64,000 nt of DNA from JBDIAG01 sp963835085 (lineage in GTDB: Bacteria > Actinomycetota > Actinomycetes > Actinomycetales > CAWJMD01), in NCBI GenBank assembly GCA_963835085.1, contig CAWIED010000001.1, forward strand, positions 496,001 through 560,000. Direction: 5' to 3'. The notes under the pieces are model-generated. The model worked only from the letters and a program-made list of their open reading frames with translations. It was not told the DNA's origin and ran no database searches. The translations under genes and the position numbers were made by a program. Shown piece after piece: positions 23,910 through 34,113 of the stretch (position 1 is its first letter; the number at the start of each line of letters is the position of its first letter).

Positions 23910-24778
23910 GCATCGAGTCGGCTGCGCGAAGCCTGGCGGCGGCAGGAGTCGCCGCCGTGGTGAGCCGCGGAGTCTGGCGGGGACGGCACCTGATGCCGGG
24001 TGGGGCGCTCTGGGAGCGCACCAATCATCGCGGCGAGATCGTCACCATGCGAGAAGGGCCGGCCTGGGCCTTGGGCGCGCTCGCGGGAGTGCTCGCCGGC
24101 CCCGGGCTCGATGCCCGCCAGCGGGCGGGCGTGCTGGTGGCCGGTGGCAGCGCGGCAGCCCTGGGCATCGTGGACGACCTCGCCGAAACCGGGCGGTCCA
24201 AGGGGTTACGTGGTCATCTGGGGGCCTTGCGGCAGGGCACGGTGACCACGGGTGCCGTCAAGATCATCGGCATCTCGGTGGCCAGTGTGGTGGCGGTAGC
24301 CCTTGCGGAACCGCGTGCTGGGCGCTCGCTGCCGGGCTACGTCGGCGATCTCGTGGTGGCCGGTGGCGTGGTGGCCGGCACGGCGAACCTTGTGAACCTG
24401 CTCGACCTGCGTCCGGGCCGGGCGCTCAAGCTCGTGCTGCTGCACGCTCCGGGAATGCTCGGGGCTGCGCCGTCCGGTGTGGTGCAGGGAGCCGCGACCG
24501 GGGCCTCGCTCGCCCTCCTGCAGCCCGACCTGGGGGAGCAGGCCATGCTCGGCGACGGCGGTGCCAATGCAGCCGGGGCGCTGTTGGGCATGGCAGTGGT
24601 GTTGACTACCGCCGGCTCGCCCGCCGTCCGGCCGCTGCGGGTGGCGGCGTTGGCCGGCCTGGTGACATTGACTGTGCTCTCGGAGCGGGTCAGTTTCACC
24701 AAAGTGATCGAGGCGACGCCTGGGCTGCGCGAACTCGATGGCCTGGGACGTCGTCCAACGGTCGCGCCTGCGTCGTGA
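23906..24778 (+). CDS. MraY/WecA-like membrane protein
   Basis: 290 residues with several hydrophobic helices. It keeps signatures of the polyprenyl-phosphate phospho-sugar transferase family: IVDDLAETGRSKGLRGHLGA (the DD motif loop), TANLVNLLDLRPGRALK (the N-x-x-N/D segment) and LGDGGANAAGALLG (the later GD motif). Those enzymes load a sugar phosphate on a C55 lipid carrier in the membrane. Spacing and residues are divergent from true MraY (for example GDGGAN instead of GDxGS), so activity is uncertain. It sits between mctB and murJ with 4-bp overlaps on both sides, pointing to an envelope role. Confidence 0.7.
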   Translation: MSIESAARSLAAAGVAAVVSRGVWRGRHLMPGGALWERTNHRGEIVTMREGPAWALGALAGVLAGPGLDARQRAGVLVAGGSAAALGIVDDLAETGRSKGLRGHLGALRQGTVTTGAVKIIGISVASVVAVALAEPRAGRSLPGYVGDLVVAGGVVAGTANLVNLLDLRPGRALKLVLLHAPGMLGAAPSGVVQGAATGASLALLQPDLGEQAMLGDGGANAAGALLGMAVVLTTAGSPAVRPLRVAALAGLVTLTVLSERVSFTKVIEATPGLRELDGLGRRPTVAPAS

Positions 24779-26541
24779 GCCGTCCGCACTCACCGCCCCC
24801 GGAGCCGCCAGAACCTTTGCAGGGCCCCGGGGACGGGAGTGCGCAGACGGCAGGCAAGGCCGTAGCCGCCGGCGTGGTGGGTGGCCTGGCGGGAGCGGCA
24901 GCTCTCATCGGCATCATCACGCTGGCAGCGCGCATCGTGGGTTTCGGACGCTGGCTCGTCTACGCCAACGCCGTGTCGAGCCTGTGCGTGGGCAATGCCT
25001 ACTCGGCGGCCAACCAGGTGCCCAACGTGCTCTACGAGGTGGTGGCCGGGGGTGCGCTGACGGGGGCCGTCGTCCCCCTGTTGGCCGGGCCGCTGTCGCG
25101 GGCCGGGCTCGGCGACCCGTCGGCCTCCAGCGGGCGCAGTGGCGAGGTCGACCACATCGTCTCGGCGCTGCTGACCTGGATGGCGATCGTGCTCGTGCCG
25201 GCGGCGCTGGTGCTGATGGCGCTGGCCGGTCCTATTGCCGATGCTCTGGTGAACGACTCCACGTGCCCCGGGGGAACAGCCTTGGCCGCGCGATTCCTGC
25301 GCGTGTTCGCACCACAGGTGGTGCTCTACGGCTTCGGCGTGGTGCTCAGCGGCGTGCTGACGGCGAAGCATCGCTTTCTGGGGCCCGCGCTGGGGCCGCT
25401 GGTCTCCAGCGTGACCGTCATCGCTTCCTACGTCACGTTCGCTCTCGTGGTGGGGCCGGGACGTCAGGTGCGCAACGATCCGGCCCACCTGCCGGCCGCA
25501 GGTGAGGCGGTGTTGGCGTGGGGCACAACGGTCGGTGTGGCAGTGATGACGCTTCCGCTGCTCGTGCCGGTGCTCAGGGGTGGGGTGCGGCTGCGTCCTC
25601 GGCTCGCGTTTCCCGCCGGGGTGGCGCGCCGGGCCCGGTCGTTGGCCGGAGCGGGCATTGCCGCGTTGCTGGCTCAACAGGCCACCGTGGTGGCCGTATT
25701 GCTGCTGGCCCGGGGAAGCGCCTCGGGCTCGACGCTCAACATCTACCAATACACGCAGGCGGTCTATCTGCTGCCCTACGCGGTGCTCGTGGTGCCGTTG
25801 GCCACCGCCAGCTTTCCCCGGCTGTCGGCGCATGCAGCGCGCGGCGAGCGCACCGCGTTCTGCACGGCAGCTGCCCGCACTACCAGAGCGGTCGTGACCA
25901 TCGGGCTGTTGGGGGCCGCCGTGCTCGTGGCGGTGTCAGCGCCCGTGGCTGCGTTCTTCGCCCATCTCGATCGCGCAGATGTGTCCGCTATGACGCCGAC
26001 CCTGGTGCTGATGGCGCCCGGGCTGGTGGGCTTCGGGCTGATCGCGCACATCAGCCGGGCACTGTATGCGCTGGAGGAAGGTCGCGCTGCGGCGCGGGCG
26101 ACCGTTAGCGGCTGGCTGGTGGTGGTGGTGGCCATGGTGCTGCTGGGGTGGCGGCTGTCGGGTTCGACTGTGGCGGTGGGCCTGGGGGCGGCCTCGAGCA
26201 TCGGGATGACGGTGGCCGGGGTGGCCCTGCTGATGGCCCTGCACCGAACGGCAGGACGCGAGGCGCTTGAGGGAGTGCCGCGTGCGGCAGTCGTAGCCGG
26301 CCTGGTGGCGCTCGTGGCAGCTGCCGTCGGCTGGGGGCTGGGGCATGTGTTGTCCGGTGTCTGGCACGGGGCCTTGGGCGCGGTGGGCGCGGGTGTGCTG
26401 GCGGCCTTGGGCTGCCTCGCGGTGGCCGTGGGCGGGATGCTGCTGCTCGATCGGGGAGGCCTCCGCGCCTTGCTCAGCGTGCGGCGCGGCGGCGGCGCAG
26501 ACTCGGACTCGCCACCCACGGACGAAGGAGTGCAGCCATGA
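24775..26541 (+). CDS. murJ: MurJ-type lipid II flippase
   Basis: 588 residues with about 14 membrane segments of the MOP/MATE-like MviN family. Family features are seen in VGFGRWLVYANAVSS, SAANQVPNVLYEVVAGGALT, YQYTQAVYLLPYAVLVVPLA and SFPRLSAHAARG. It flips peptidoglycan precursor (lipid II) or a related polyprenyl-linked glycan across the membrane. The GTG start overlaps the MraY-like gene by 4 bp and the end overlaps the glycosyltransferase, so three membrane/glycan genes are coupled. Many actinobacteria have a second MurJ near the dnaA end of the chromosome, so this may be a paralogue. Confidence 0.88.
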   Translation: MSRPHSPPPEPPEPLQGPGDGSAQTAGKAVAAGVVGGLAGAAALIGIITLAARIVGFGRWLVYANAVSSLCVGNAYSAANQVPNVLYEVVAGGALTGAVVPLLAGPLSRAGLGDPSASSGRSGEVDHIVSALLTWMAIVLVPAALVLMALAGPIADALVNDSTCPGGTALAARFLRVFAPQVVLYGFGVVLSGVLTAKHRFLGPALGPLVSSVTVIASYVTFALVVGPGRQVRNDPAHLPAAGEAVLAWGTTVGVAVMTLPLLVPVLRGGVRLRPRLAFPAGVARRARSLAGAGIAALLAQQATVVAVLLLARGSASGSTLNIYQYTQAVYLLPYAVLVVPLATASFPRLSAHAARGERTAFCTAAARTTRAVVTIGLLGAAVLVAVSAPVAAFFAHLDRADVSAMTPTLVLMAPGLVGFGLIAHISRALYALEEGRAAARATVSGWLVVVVAMVLLGWRLSGSTVAVGLGAASSIGMTVAGVALLMALHRTAGREALEGVPRAAVVAGLVALVAAAVGWGLGHVLSGVWHGALGAVGAGVLAALGCLAVAVGGMLLLDRGGLRALLSVRRGGGADSDSPPTDEGVQP

Positions 26542-27713
26542 AGGTGCTGTTGGTGATGGGCGAGGCCACGGGAGGCATCTCGGGACACGTGCTCAGCCTC
26601 GGCCGGGGGCTGGCCGGCCACGGAGTGCAGGTCGTCATCGCCACAACGGCCGCCAGCGCTCGGCATCTCGTCGGAGCCGAGCCCGGCGACGGGATCGACC
26701 TGAGCAGCGCTGCGTCCGGCTCGCAGGGCAGCCTGCGCGTCGAGGTGTTGTGGCCCGGCCGCGGTGGTTCGCTGGCACGACTGCGTCGAGCGGTGGCCGG
26801 GGCCGACATCGTGCACGCTCACGGTCATCAGGCGGGCGCTCTGAGCGTGCTGCTGGCACGTACCGTGGCCTCGCGTCCGCCCGTGGTGGTCACCTGGCAC
26901 AACGCGTTGTTGGCCGGGGGCCCGCAGGCAGCCGTGGGGGCGCTGCTCGAACGTCTGCAGGCCCATGGCGCGCAGTTGGTGACCGGCGCGTCGAGCGACC
27001 TGGTGGAACGCGCCCTGCAGGTGGGCGCGCCGGCGTCCGAGCTGTCGAACGTTGCGGCCGACCTGAGGCCCTGGCCGGGTGATCCAGTCCTGGCGCGCGC
27101 CGACCTGGCCACGGAGCTCGGGCTCGACCCCGCCGCCGCCTGGGTGCTGACCGTCTCGCGGATCGCTCCGCAGAAGAACCTGCCGGTGCTCGTGAGTGCG
27201 GCGGCCACGCTCGGGCAGGCCGATCGATCCGGTTCCGGAGCCGGCCGGATCGAATGGATCGTCGTGGGCTCGGGAGACGCCGCTCTCGAGACCAGGCTCA
27301 GAGACCAGATCGCGACCAGCGACGCGCCGGTGCGGTTGGTGGGATCGCGCCGCGACGTGCCACGGTTGATCGCTGCTGCCGACGTGCTCGCGCTGCCCAG
27401 CCTGTGGGAGGCGCGTTCGCTCGTGGTGCAGGAGGCGCTGGTGGGGGCGCTGCCCTGTGTGGTCAGCGACACCGGGGGACTGCCGGAACTGGTGGGAGAC
27501 GCCGGGTTCGTCGTGCCGGTGGGCGATGCGGATGCACTGGCAGAGGCTGTCGGACGGATCGTGGCCGACCCGGCGCTGGCCGCGGAGCTTTCGCAGCGGG
27601 CACTGGCGCGGGGTGCCGCCCTGCCGGACGCCGATGCCGTCACGCGCGAGTGGCTGACCCGCTACGAACGGTTGCTCACGACCTCGCGCGATGGGCAACC
27701 CAGACTGGACTAG
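26538..27713 (+). CDS. family-4 glycosyltransferase
   Basis: 391 residues, GT-B fold. The N-terminal Rossmann half starts MKVLLVMGEATGGISGHVLS with a HAHGHQAG acceptor-side motif. The C-terminal half has VLTVSRIAPQKNLPVL and the nucleotide-sugar binding run PSLWEARSLVVQEAL with the E-x7-E spacing of GT4 retaining enzymes. It probably glycosylates a lipid carrier or cell-wall polymer in the cytoplasm. The overlap with murJ (ATGA) suggests its product is exported by that flippase. The sugar and acceptor are unknown. Confidence 0.85.
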   Translation: MKVLLVMGEATGGISGHVLSLGRGLAGHGVQVVIATTAASARHLVGAEPGDGIDLSSAASGSQGSLRVEVLWPGRGGSLARLRRAVAGADIVHAHGHQAGALSVLLARTVASRPPVVVTWHNALLAGGPQAAVGALLERLQAHGAQLVTGASSDLVERALQVGAPASELSNVAADLRPWPGDPVLARADLATELGLDPAAAWVLTVSRIAPQKNLPVLVSAAATLGQADRSGSGAGRIEWIVVGSGDAALETRLRDQIATSDAPVRLVGSRRDVPRLIAAADVLALPSLWEARSLVVQEALVGALPCVVSDTGGLPELVGDAGFVVPVGDADALAEAVGRIVADPALAAELSQRALARGAALPDADAVTREWLTRYERLLTTSRDGQPRLD

Positions 27714-27762
27714 GTGACGGCCTGACCCGAGAACCTCGAGCCCGCTGCTAGGGTTAAAGTCC

Positions 27763-29555
<1,793 letters not shown>

Positions 29556-29559
<4 letters not shown>

Positions 29560-30218
29560 GCGACAACGCCTCTCGTGCGACGGTGTCGTCCGACGACCTC
29601 CATGACCAGTTGGCGCCCCGGCCCGTGACGTCTTCCACGACTGCCTTTGAGGGCCTGATCTGGGACATCGCCGAAGACCGGGTCGACCTGGGTGACGGGG
29701 TGCAGGTTCTGCGGCAATACGTGCGGCACACCGGCGCGGTGGGCATTCTGGCGTTGGACGAGCACGATCGGGTGCTCCTTGTACGCCAGTACCGGCACCC
29801 GGTGGGCTACGAGCTGTACGAACTGCCGGCCGGTCTGCTCGACGTGCCTGGTGAGCCCCCGGTCGACTGCGCCCGGCGCGAGCTGGCCGAGGAGGCCGAC
29901 CTGACCGCTGCCCGCTGGGACGTGCTCATCGACTGGTTCAACTCGCCCGGCGGCTCCGACGAGGCGATCCGGGTGTTCCTGGCGCGCGATCTCGCCGACG
30001 TGCCGCAGGACGGCCGGCATGTGCGCATCGATGAAGAGGCATTCATGACCAGCGTCTGGCTGCCGCTCGACGAGGCGCACCAGGCGGTGCTGGCCGGCCG
30101 AATCCACAACCCCACGGCCGTCGTGGGGCTCTTGGCCGCCTATGCGGCCCGCGAGCAGGGCTGGACGACGTTGCGACCGGTGGATGCGCCCTGGCCGCAG
30201 CACAAGGCATTTCGCTGA
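29556..30218 (+). CDS. Nudix hydrolase, ADP-ribose pyrophosphatase type
   Basis: 220 residues, ATG overlapping the pyrG stop by 4 bp. The Nudix box is seen as AGLLDVPGEP...RELAEEADL, with the upstream array LLVRQYRHPVGYELYELPAG typical of ADP-ribose pyrophosphatases. It hydrolyses ADP-ribose or a related nucleotide sugar. The pyrG-Nudix pair is common in actinobacteria. Confidence 0.9.
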
Positions 30219-30352
30219 CCTAACGGGCGGAGGTGCCGGATCTGCACGGTGGAGTCACACTTGAGCAGGTCGGGTCAGCCGACCGGCCGGGAACGGGCCC
30301 GGGCGCAAGGTCGCAGCCACTCATGAGTTCGTCCCCGAGCGAAAGGATTTCG

Positions 30353-31033
30353 ATGGCCAACCGTCATGTGCGAGTGTCCGAGGTTGAACTGCCGCAGGCC
30401 GCGAACGAACCGACCTCGCGACTGGAGCAGGTCGCCGTTGCGTTGGTGGGACGGTTGGTCGATATCGGCATCGGCGGCGGGGGTCCGATCGATTCGGCCC
30501 AGACCGTCGCCGAGGAACTCCGGGCAAAGGCGGGCAACACCGAGGCCGCCGTGGACGACATCGTCACCGTTCACGGTCGGCTCGCTGCCGCGGGTGGCTT
30601 CGTCACCGGGCTCGGCGGGTTCATCACCCTGCCGGTGGCACTGCCCGTCAACGTGGCCGAGTTCTACCTCATCGCCACCCGGATGGTCGCCGGCATCGCT
30701 CATCTACGCGGCTACGACGTCAACCGGCCTGAGGTGCACACCGCCGTGCTGCTCACGCTCGTGGGGGCCGACTCGCGGTCGGTGCTGGCCAAGGCGGGAT
30801 TGAACCCCAGCGGCAGGATCACCGACGTGGCCCTGCGCCAACTGCCCGGTCCGGCGCTGATGCTGCTCAACAAGGGCATCGGCTTCAACCTGCTCTCGCA
30901 GTTCGGCAAGAAGTCGCTGAGCCGGATGGGCCGTGGCGTGCCGCTGGCCGGCGGCATGATCGGCGCCGGGCTCGACTGGTGGCTGCTGCGTGCGATCGGG
31001 GCAAACGCCCGTAAGGAGTTCGTCCAGCTCTAG
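30353..31033 (+). CDS. EcsC-like protein
   Basis: 226 residues. ATG 30353 is chosen for the GAAAGGATTTCG ribosome site; the upstream frame has no good site. A glycine-rich hydrophobic core (AAAGGFVTGLGGFITLPVAL then PVNVAEFYLIATRMVAGIAH) and RGYDVNRPEVHTAVLLTLVG match the EcsC family found beside ABC transporters in Bacillus and as single genes in actinobacteria. The molecular function is unknown and membrane association is likely. It stands alone, followed by a 750-bp gap. Confidence 0.8.
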   Translation: MANRHVRVSEVELPQAANEPTSRLEQVAVALVGRLVDIGIGGGGPIDSAQTVAEELRAKAGNTEAAVDDIVTVHGRLAAAGGFVTGLGGFITLPVALPVNVAEFYLIATRMVAGIAHLRGYDVNRPEVHTAVLLTLVGADSRSVLAKAGLNPSGRITDVALRQLPGPALMLLNKGIGFNLLSQFGKKSLSRMGRGVPLAGGMIGAGLDWWLLRAIGANARKEFVQL

Positions 31034-31780
31034 GTGATCTCTTCAAGAGGTCGGGTGTCTGTGGTGTGTTGATCCGGGGTGCCCGGGATGGCCCGCTCTG
31101 GGTGCCTGGGGAGGGTTGGAGTGTGTCCGATGTGTCCTGGTGATGCGGGTGGGTGTTGGGTGGTAGGCCGCTAGTCCCGGTGCTGGGATGTCCGGGATCC
31201 GGCTCGCTTGGGTACAGCGGGTGGGGGTTGTGTGCTCAGCTGGTTTTCATCGGCTGGCACTGGTGCCGGATTCCGGACATCGACCGGGCCGGACTCGGGG
31301 CCGACCAAGGAATGGCGGGGTGGTGCTAACCGTGTGAAGGAGTCCGCGTTGGGCATCGTCGAGTGAGGCCACGGGCGGGGCGGCTTGGTTGCCTGGTGCC
31401 AGACGCGTGGAATAGGCCGCCTTTGGCAGTGCCGAGGGGGCCGATCAGGCCGGGGCGGACTCCTCGGGTGCCAACCGCGTTGAGATGCACCGCGGCCGGC
31501 ACCACGCAACGACCCTGCACGCGGGGCTGGTGACTTGGAATAGATCATCGAGAGGCGAAGATCCAGGCGGGATGTGCGGGCGTAAGGTCCGCCCGAGCCG
31601 AGCCCACGATCAGGGCGCGACCTCGTGGCGCCTGAGGCGCGGACCCCAGGCTGCTGAACGTGTTGTGGCGTGTCGGCCAGCACCAGGGGAATTGTGGCCT
31701 GCCGGTCTTCGTTGGCAATGTGTTCGGCATGCGCCCGACGTCAGCCGATCGGCTGGCTATCTGCCCTCCAAGGAGCACCT
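31034..31780. other. long intergenic region with a repeat element
   Basis: No credible gene. The first 55 bp (31032-31086) resemble 38159-38215 (about 70% by eye). A family-A inverted-repeat element lies at 31189-31279. The remainder shows only short Arg/Pro-rich open frames on both strands. Confidence 0.65.
31189..31279 (+). repeat. 91-bp inverted-repeat element, copy 2 (family A)
   Basis: Terminal repeats TGTCCGGGATCCGGC and GCCGGATTCCGGACA, with the same interior words as the other two copies (CTCGCTTGGGT, TGTGCTCAGCTG, TTTCATCGGCTGGC). Confidence 0.85.
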
Positions 31781-32155
31781 GTGAACGGACGTACCGGAAG
31801 ACTCTCTGCTTTTGCCGCGCTCTGGGCGGCGATCCGTGGCCAGCGCCGCCCGGGTGCTCCAGGCCTGAGCCGCCAGCTCGCTGCCCTGCCGCGGCTCATC
31901 GGGTCGGTGCTCAGAGGTAGTTATACCGGGATGGGCAAGTCCCGCCTGCTGCTGATGGTCGGCGCGCTCGTCTACATCGTCTCGCCGCTCGACCTCGTAC
32001 CCGAGGGCCTCTTCGCATTCCTCGGCCTGGGTGACGACGCGATCGTGTTGTCGTGGCTCGCGGGCGCCGTGCTGGCTGAGACCGAGGCATTCCTGGCCTG
32101 GGAGGGTGACGTGCCGTCCGCGGCTCCCCGGGTGGTACCGACGCACGTGGTCTGA
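31781..32155 (+). CDS. YkvA/DUF1232-family small membrane protein
   Basis: 124 residues from GTG 31781 after CCAAGGAGCACCT. The hallmark of DUF1232 is visible: KSRLLLMVGALVYIVSPLDL followed by VPEGLFAFLGLGDDAIVLSW, i.e. a membrane hairpin with the SP-x-D-x-x-P sequence. Function unknown. A longer upstream open frame has no ribosome site. Confidence 0.85.
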   Translation: MNGRTGRLSAFAALWAAIRGQRRPGAPGLSRQLAALPRLIGSVLRGSYTGMGKSRLLLMVGALVYIVSPLDLVPEGLFAFLGLGDDAIVLSWLAGAVLAETEAFLAWEGDVPSAAPRVVPTHVV

Positions 32156-32273
32156 CCATTCCCAGCGGCACCAGGGCTCAACCTCGTGTACACAAACGCC
32201 GGTTAACAGGTCCGCTTTGGCAAAACGGTGGATAACTGTGTTCGAAAACTTGTGACTACGGTGAAGTGGGGTC

Positions 32274-33371
32274 ATGCCCACTTCATCGTCATCACGTCCG
32301 GCTAAGACCGTCGTCCGTGCCCGCAGCGAGCATGACCTGCTGGCGGCCCTGCCCTACCTGCTCGGGTATCACCCCGTCGACTCCGTGGTTCTCATCGGCA
32401 TGCTCGACAACCGGGTGGGTCCCACCGCCCGGGTCGACATCGCCGACGTGGCCATCGCTGCGCGACTGCGCGGGGGAGACCTCGGCCGGTTCATGCGCAC
32501 AGCCGGCGTCCATGGAATCTTCGTCGTGGTCTTCGGCACCGATCACACCTGGTGGGTCGACGACTTCCTCGCCGGGCTCGCCGACAGTGACCTGCCGATC
32601 GTGGCCGGCTGGCAGCTGGGTGCCGACGATTTCTGGCCGCTCGGCCGCCCCGAGCACGCCGAACCGCTGGAACGGTTGCAGTCGTCGGTGATCAGTGCCG
32701 AACTCGTGATGGCTGGTCTGAGCCCGGCCGCAGGTCGCGATCGTCTGTTGGACGAGTTACAGCCGTACCCGCTGGGCGTACGCCGGCGGGTGGCACGGCT
32801 CGGCGCCTCGCTGCGCCCCCTCTCGGTAGACGCCGTAGAGCGTGCACTGGACGTCTGGGCGGGCTGGCTCGGCGATCCCAGCTGCCCGCCGCCGGCGCCC
32901 TCTCGAGGACGCTCCCCGCTGCGACCCTTGCGCGATCGAGACACTGCCCTGCTGTTGGCGGCGGTGAGCGACGGGATGGCACGCGACGCGATGATCCTGT
33001 CGGCGGTGGCCCCGCAGCCGCCTCGCGAGGCGGCGGCCTGGGCGCTGACCGAAGACCCGAGCGACGTTCTCTCGCAATGGATGACGCTCGGTCAGGCACC
33101 GCGCCCGGACGAAGACCGGCTCGACGCCGCGATCTGCCTGCTCAAGCATCTGGTGCGCGCGGGCACCGGAGCCCCCGCCGTCACAGCCCTGGCGGTGCTC
33201 GCCGAACTGCACTGGTGGTCGGGCGATGGTGCACTGGCGAACGTCACCGTGGAGCGGGCCCTGAGCCTCGATCCCCAGCATCCACTATCGGGACTGATCG
33301 AGACCTTGCTCAGCCGTGGAGTGCCACCGCCCTGGGTGGGCAGCGATCTGGTCCTTGACCCGCCGGCATGA
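32274..33371 (+). CDS. DUF4192-family protein
   Basis: 365 residues. The N-terminus RARSEHDLLAALPYLLGYHP then VDSVVLIGM is the signature of the actinobacterial DUF4192 family. It also has a helical C-terminal part (LAVLAELHWWSGDGALANVT, a TPR-like ending). No enzyme motif is recognisable and function is unknown. It converges with lutC, 61 bp away. Confidence 0.85.
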   Translation: MPTSSSSRPAKTVVRARSEHDLLAALPYLLGYHPVDSVVLIGMLDNRVGPTARVDIADVAIAARLRGGDLGRFMRTAGVHGIFVVVFGTDHTWWVDDFLAGLADSDLPIVAGWQLGADDFWPLGRPEHAEPLERLQSSVISAELVMAGLSPAAGRDRLLDELQPYPLGVRRRVARLGASLRPLSVDAVERALDVWAGWLGDPSCPPPAPSRGRSPLRPLRDRDTALLLAAVSDGMARDAMILSAVAPQPPREAAAWALTEDPSDVLSQWMTLGQAPRPDEDRLDAAICLLKHLVRAGTGAPAVTALAVLAELHWWSGDGALANVTVERALSLDPQHPLSGLIETLLSRGVPPPWVGSDLVLDPPA

Positions 33372-33432
33372 GCGGGCCGGTGGCAACAGGGCAAGGCCAG
33401 GGCACCATCAGGCGCTCGCCTGAGGCGGCCAC

Positions 33433-34113
33433 TCAGCTCACGAGCACCACCACGAGAGTGCGTGGGCCGTGTACGCCTTCGACGCGGTCGAGTTCGATGT
33501 CGGAGGTCGCTGACGGCCCGCTGATCCAGGTCTGCGGCCGGCCAGCGCGTCCCTCGGTCGCGAGCCGGCGAACCCCCTCTGGAACGTCGTAGACGATCTG
33601 GTCGGCCCGCACGACGCAGACATGCACGTCGGGAACCAGGGTCACGGCTCGCCTGCCCTGCCCCTCGGAATGGTCGAGCACAATCGTGCCGGTGGTGGCA
33701 ATGCCGACGGCCGCTGTGGTGATCACCGCGTCGATGTGGTCGAGGTCGATGGCGCTGAGCAGGTCGTCATTGACTCGGGCAGCCGCGCAGTGCCGGAGCC
33801 ATTCGCCGGGCAGTCCGGCGGGCACGACCACGGAGTTGACCCTGGCACCGGCGAGGGCATTGGCGATGGCAGTCGCCAGCTGGGCTGTTTCTACCCGCAC
33901 CACCTCGGCGCGATAGTCGGCCACGTTCTCGGCGAACAGGTCGAGCACCTGTTCACGTGCCGGAGTAGGGGCCTCGATGACGGGCGCCGGGCCGCGAGCA
34001 CCGAGGGGCGAGGTGACATCGCGGGTGGCGGCACGCACTCGGGAGAGGATCTCCTCGCGCGCACTGGGTCCGCGGCCCTGATCGTGGGTGCGGCTGGCTT
34101 CGGAGTGGCTCAT
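33433..34113 (-). CDS. lutC: lactate utilization protein LutC
   Basis: 226 residues. ATG 34113 overlaps the lutB stop by 4 bp, and this decides the start. It is an LUD/YkgG-domain protein (ITTAAVGIATTGTIVLDHSE, then VTLVPDVHVCVVRADQIVYD). With LutA and LutB it forms the Fe-S lactate dehydrogenase complex that oxidises L-lactate to pyruvate. It is the last gene of the minus-strand lutA-lutB-lutC operon. Confidence 0.92.
   Translation of the reverse strand: MSHSEASRTHDQGRGPSAREEILSRVRAATRDVTSPLGARGPAPVIEAPTPAREQVLDLFAENVADYRAEVVRVETAQLATAIANALAGARVNSVVVPAGLPGEWLRHCAAARVNDDLLSAIDLDHIDAVITTAAVGIATTGTIVLDHSEGQGRRAVTLVPDVHVCVVRADQIVYDVPEGVRRLATEGRAGRPQTWISGPSATSDIELDRVEGVHGPRTLVVVLVS

Noticed and set aside
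32225..32240. DnaA-box-like GTGGATAA before the DUF4192 gene
   Set aside because: A single imperfect box with no partner; expected by chance in 64 kb.
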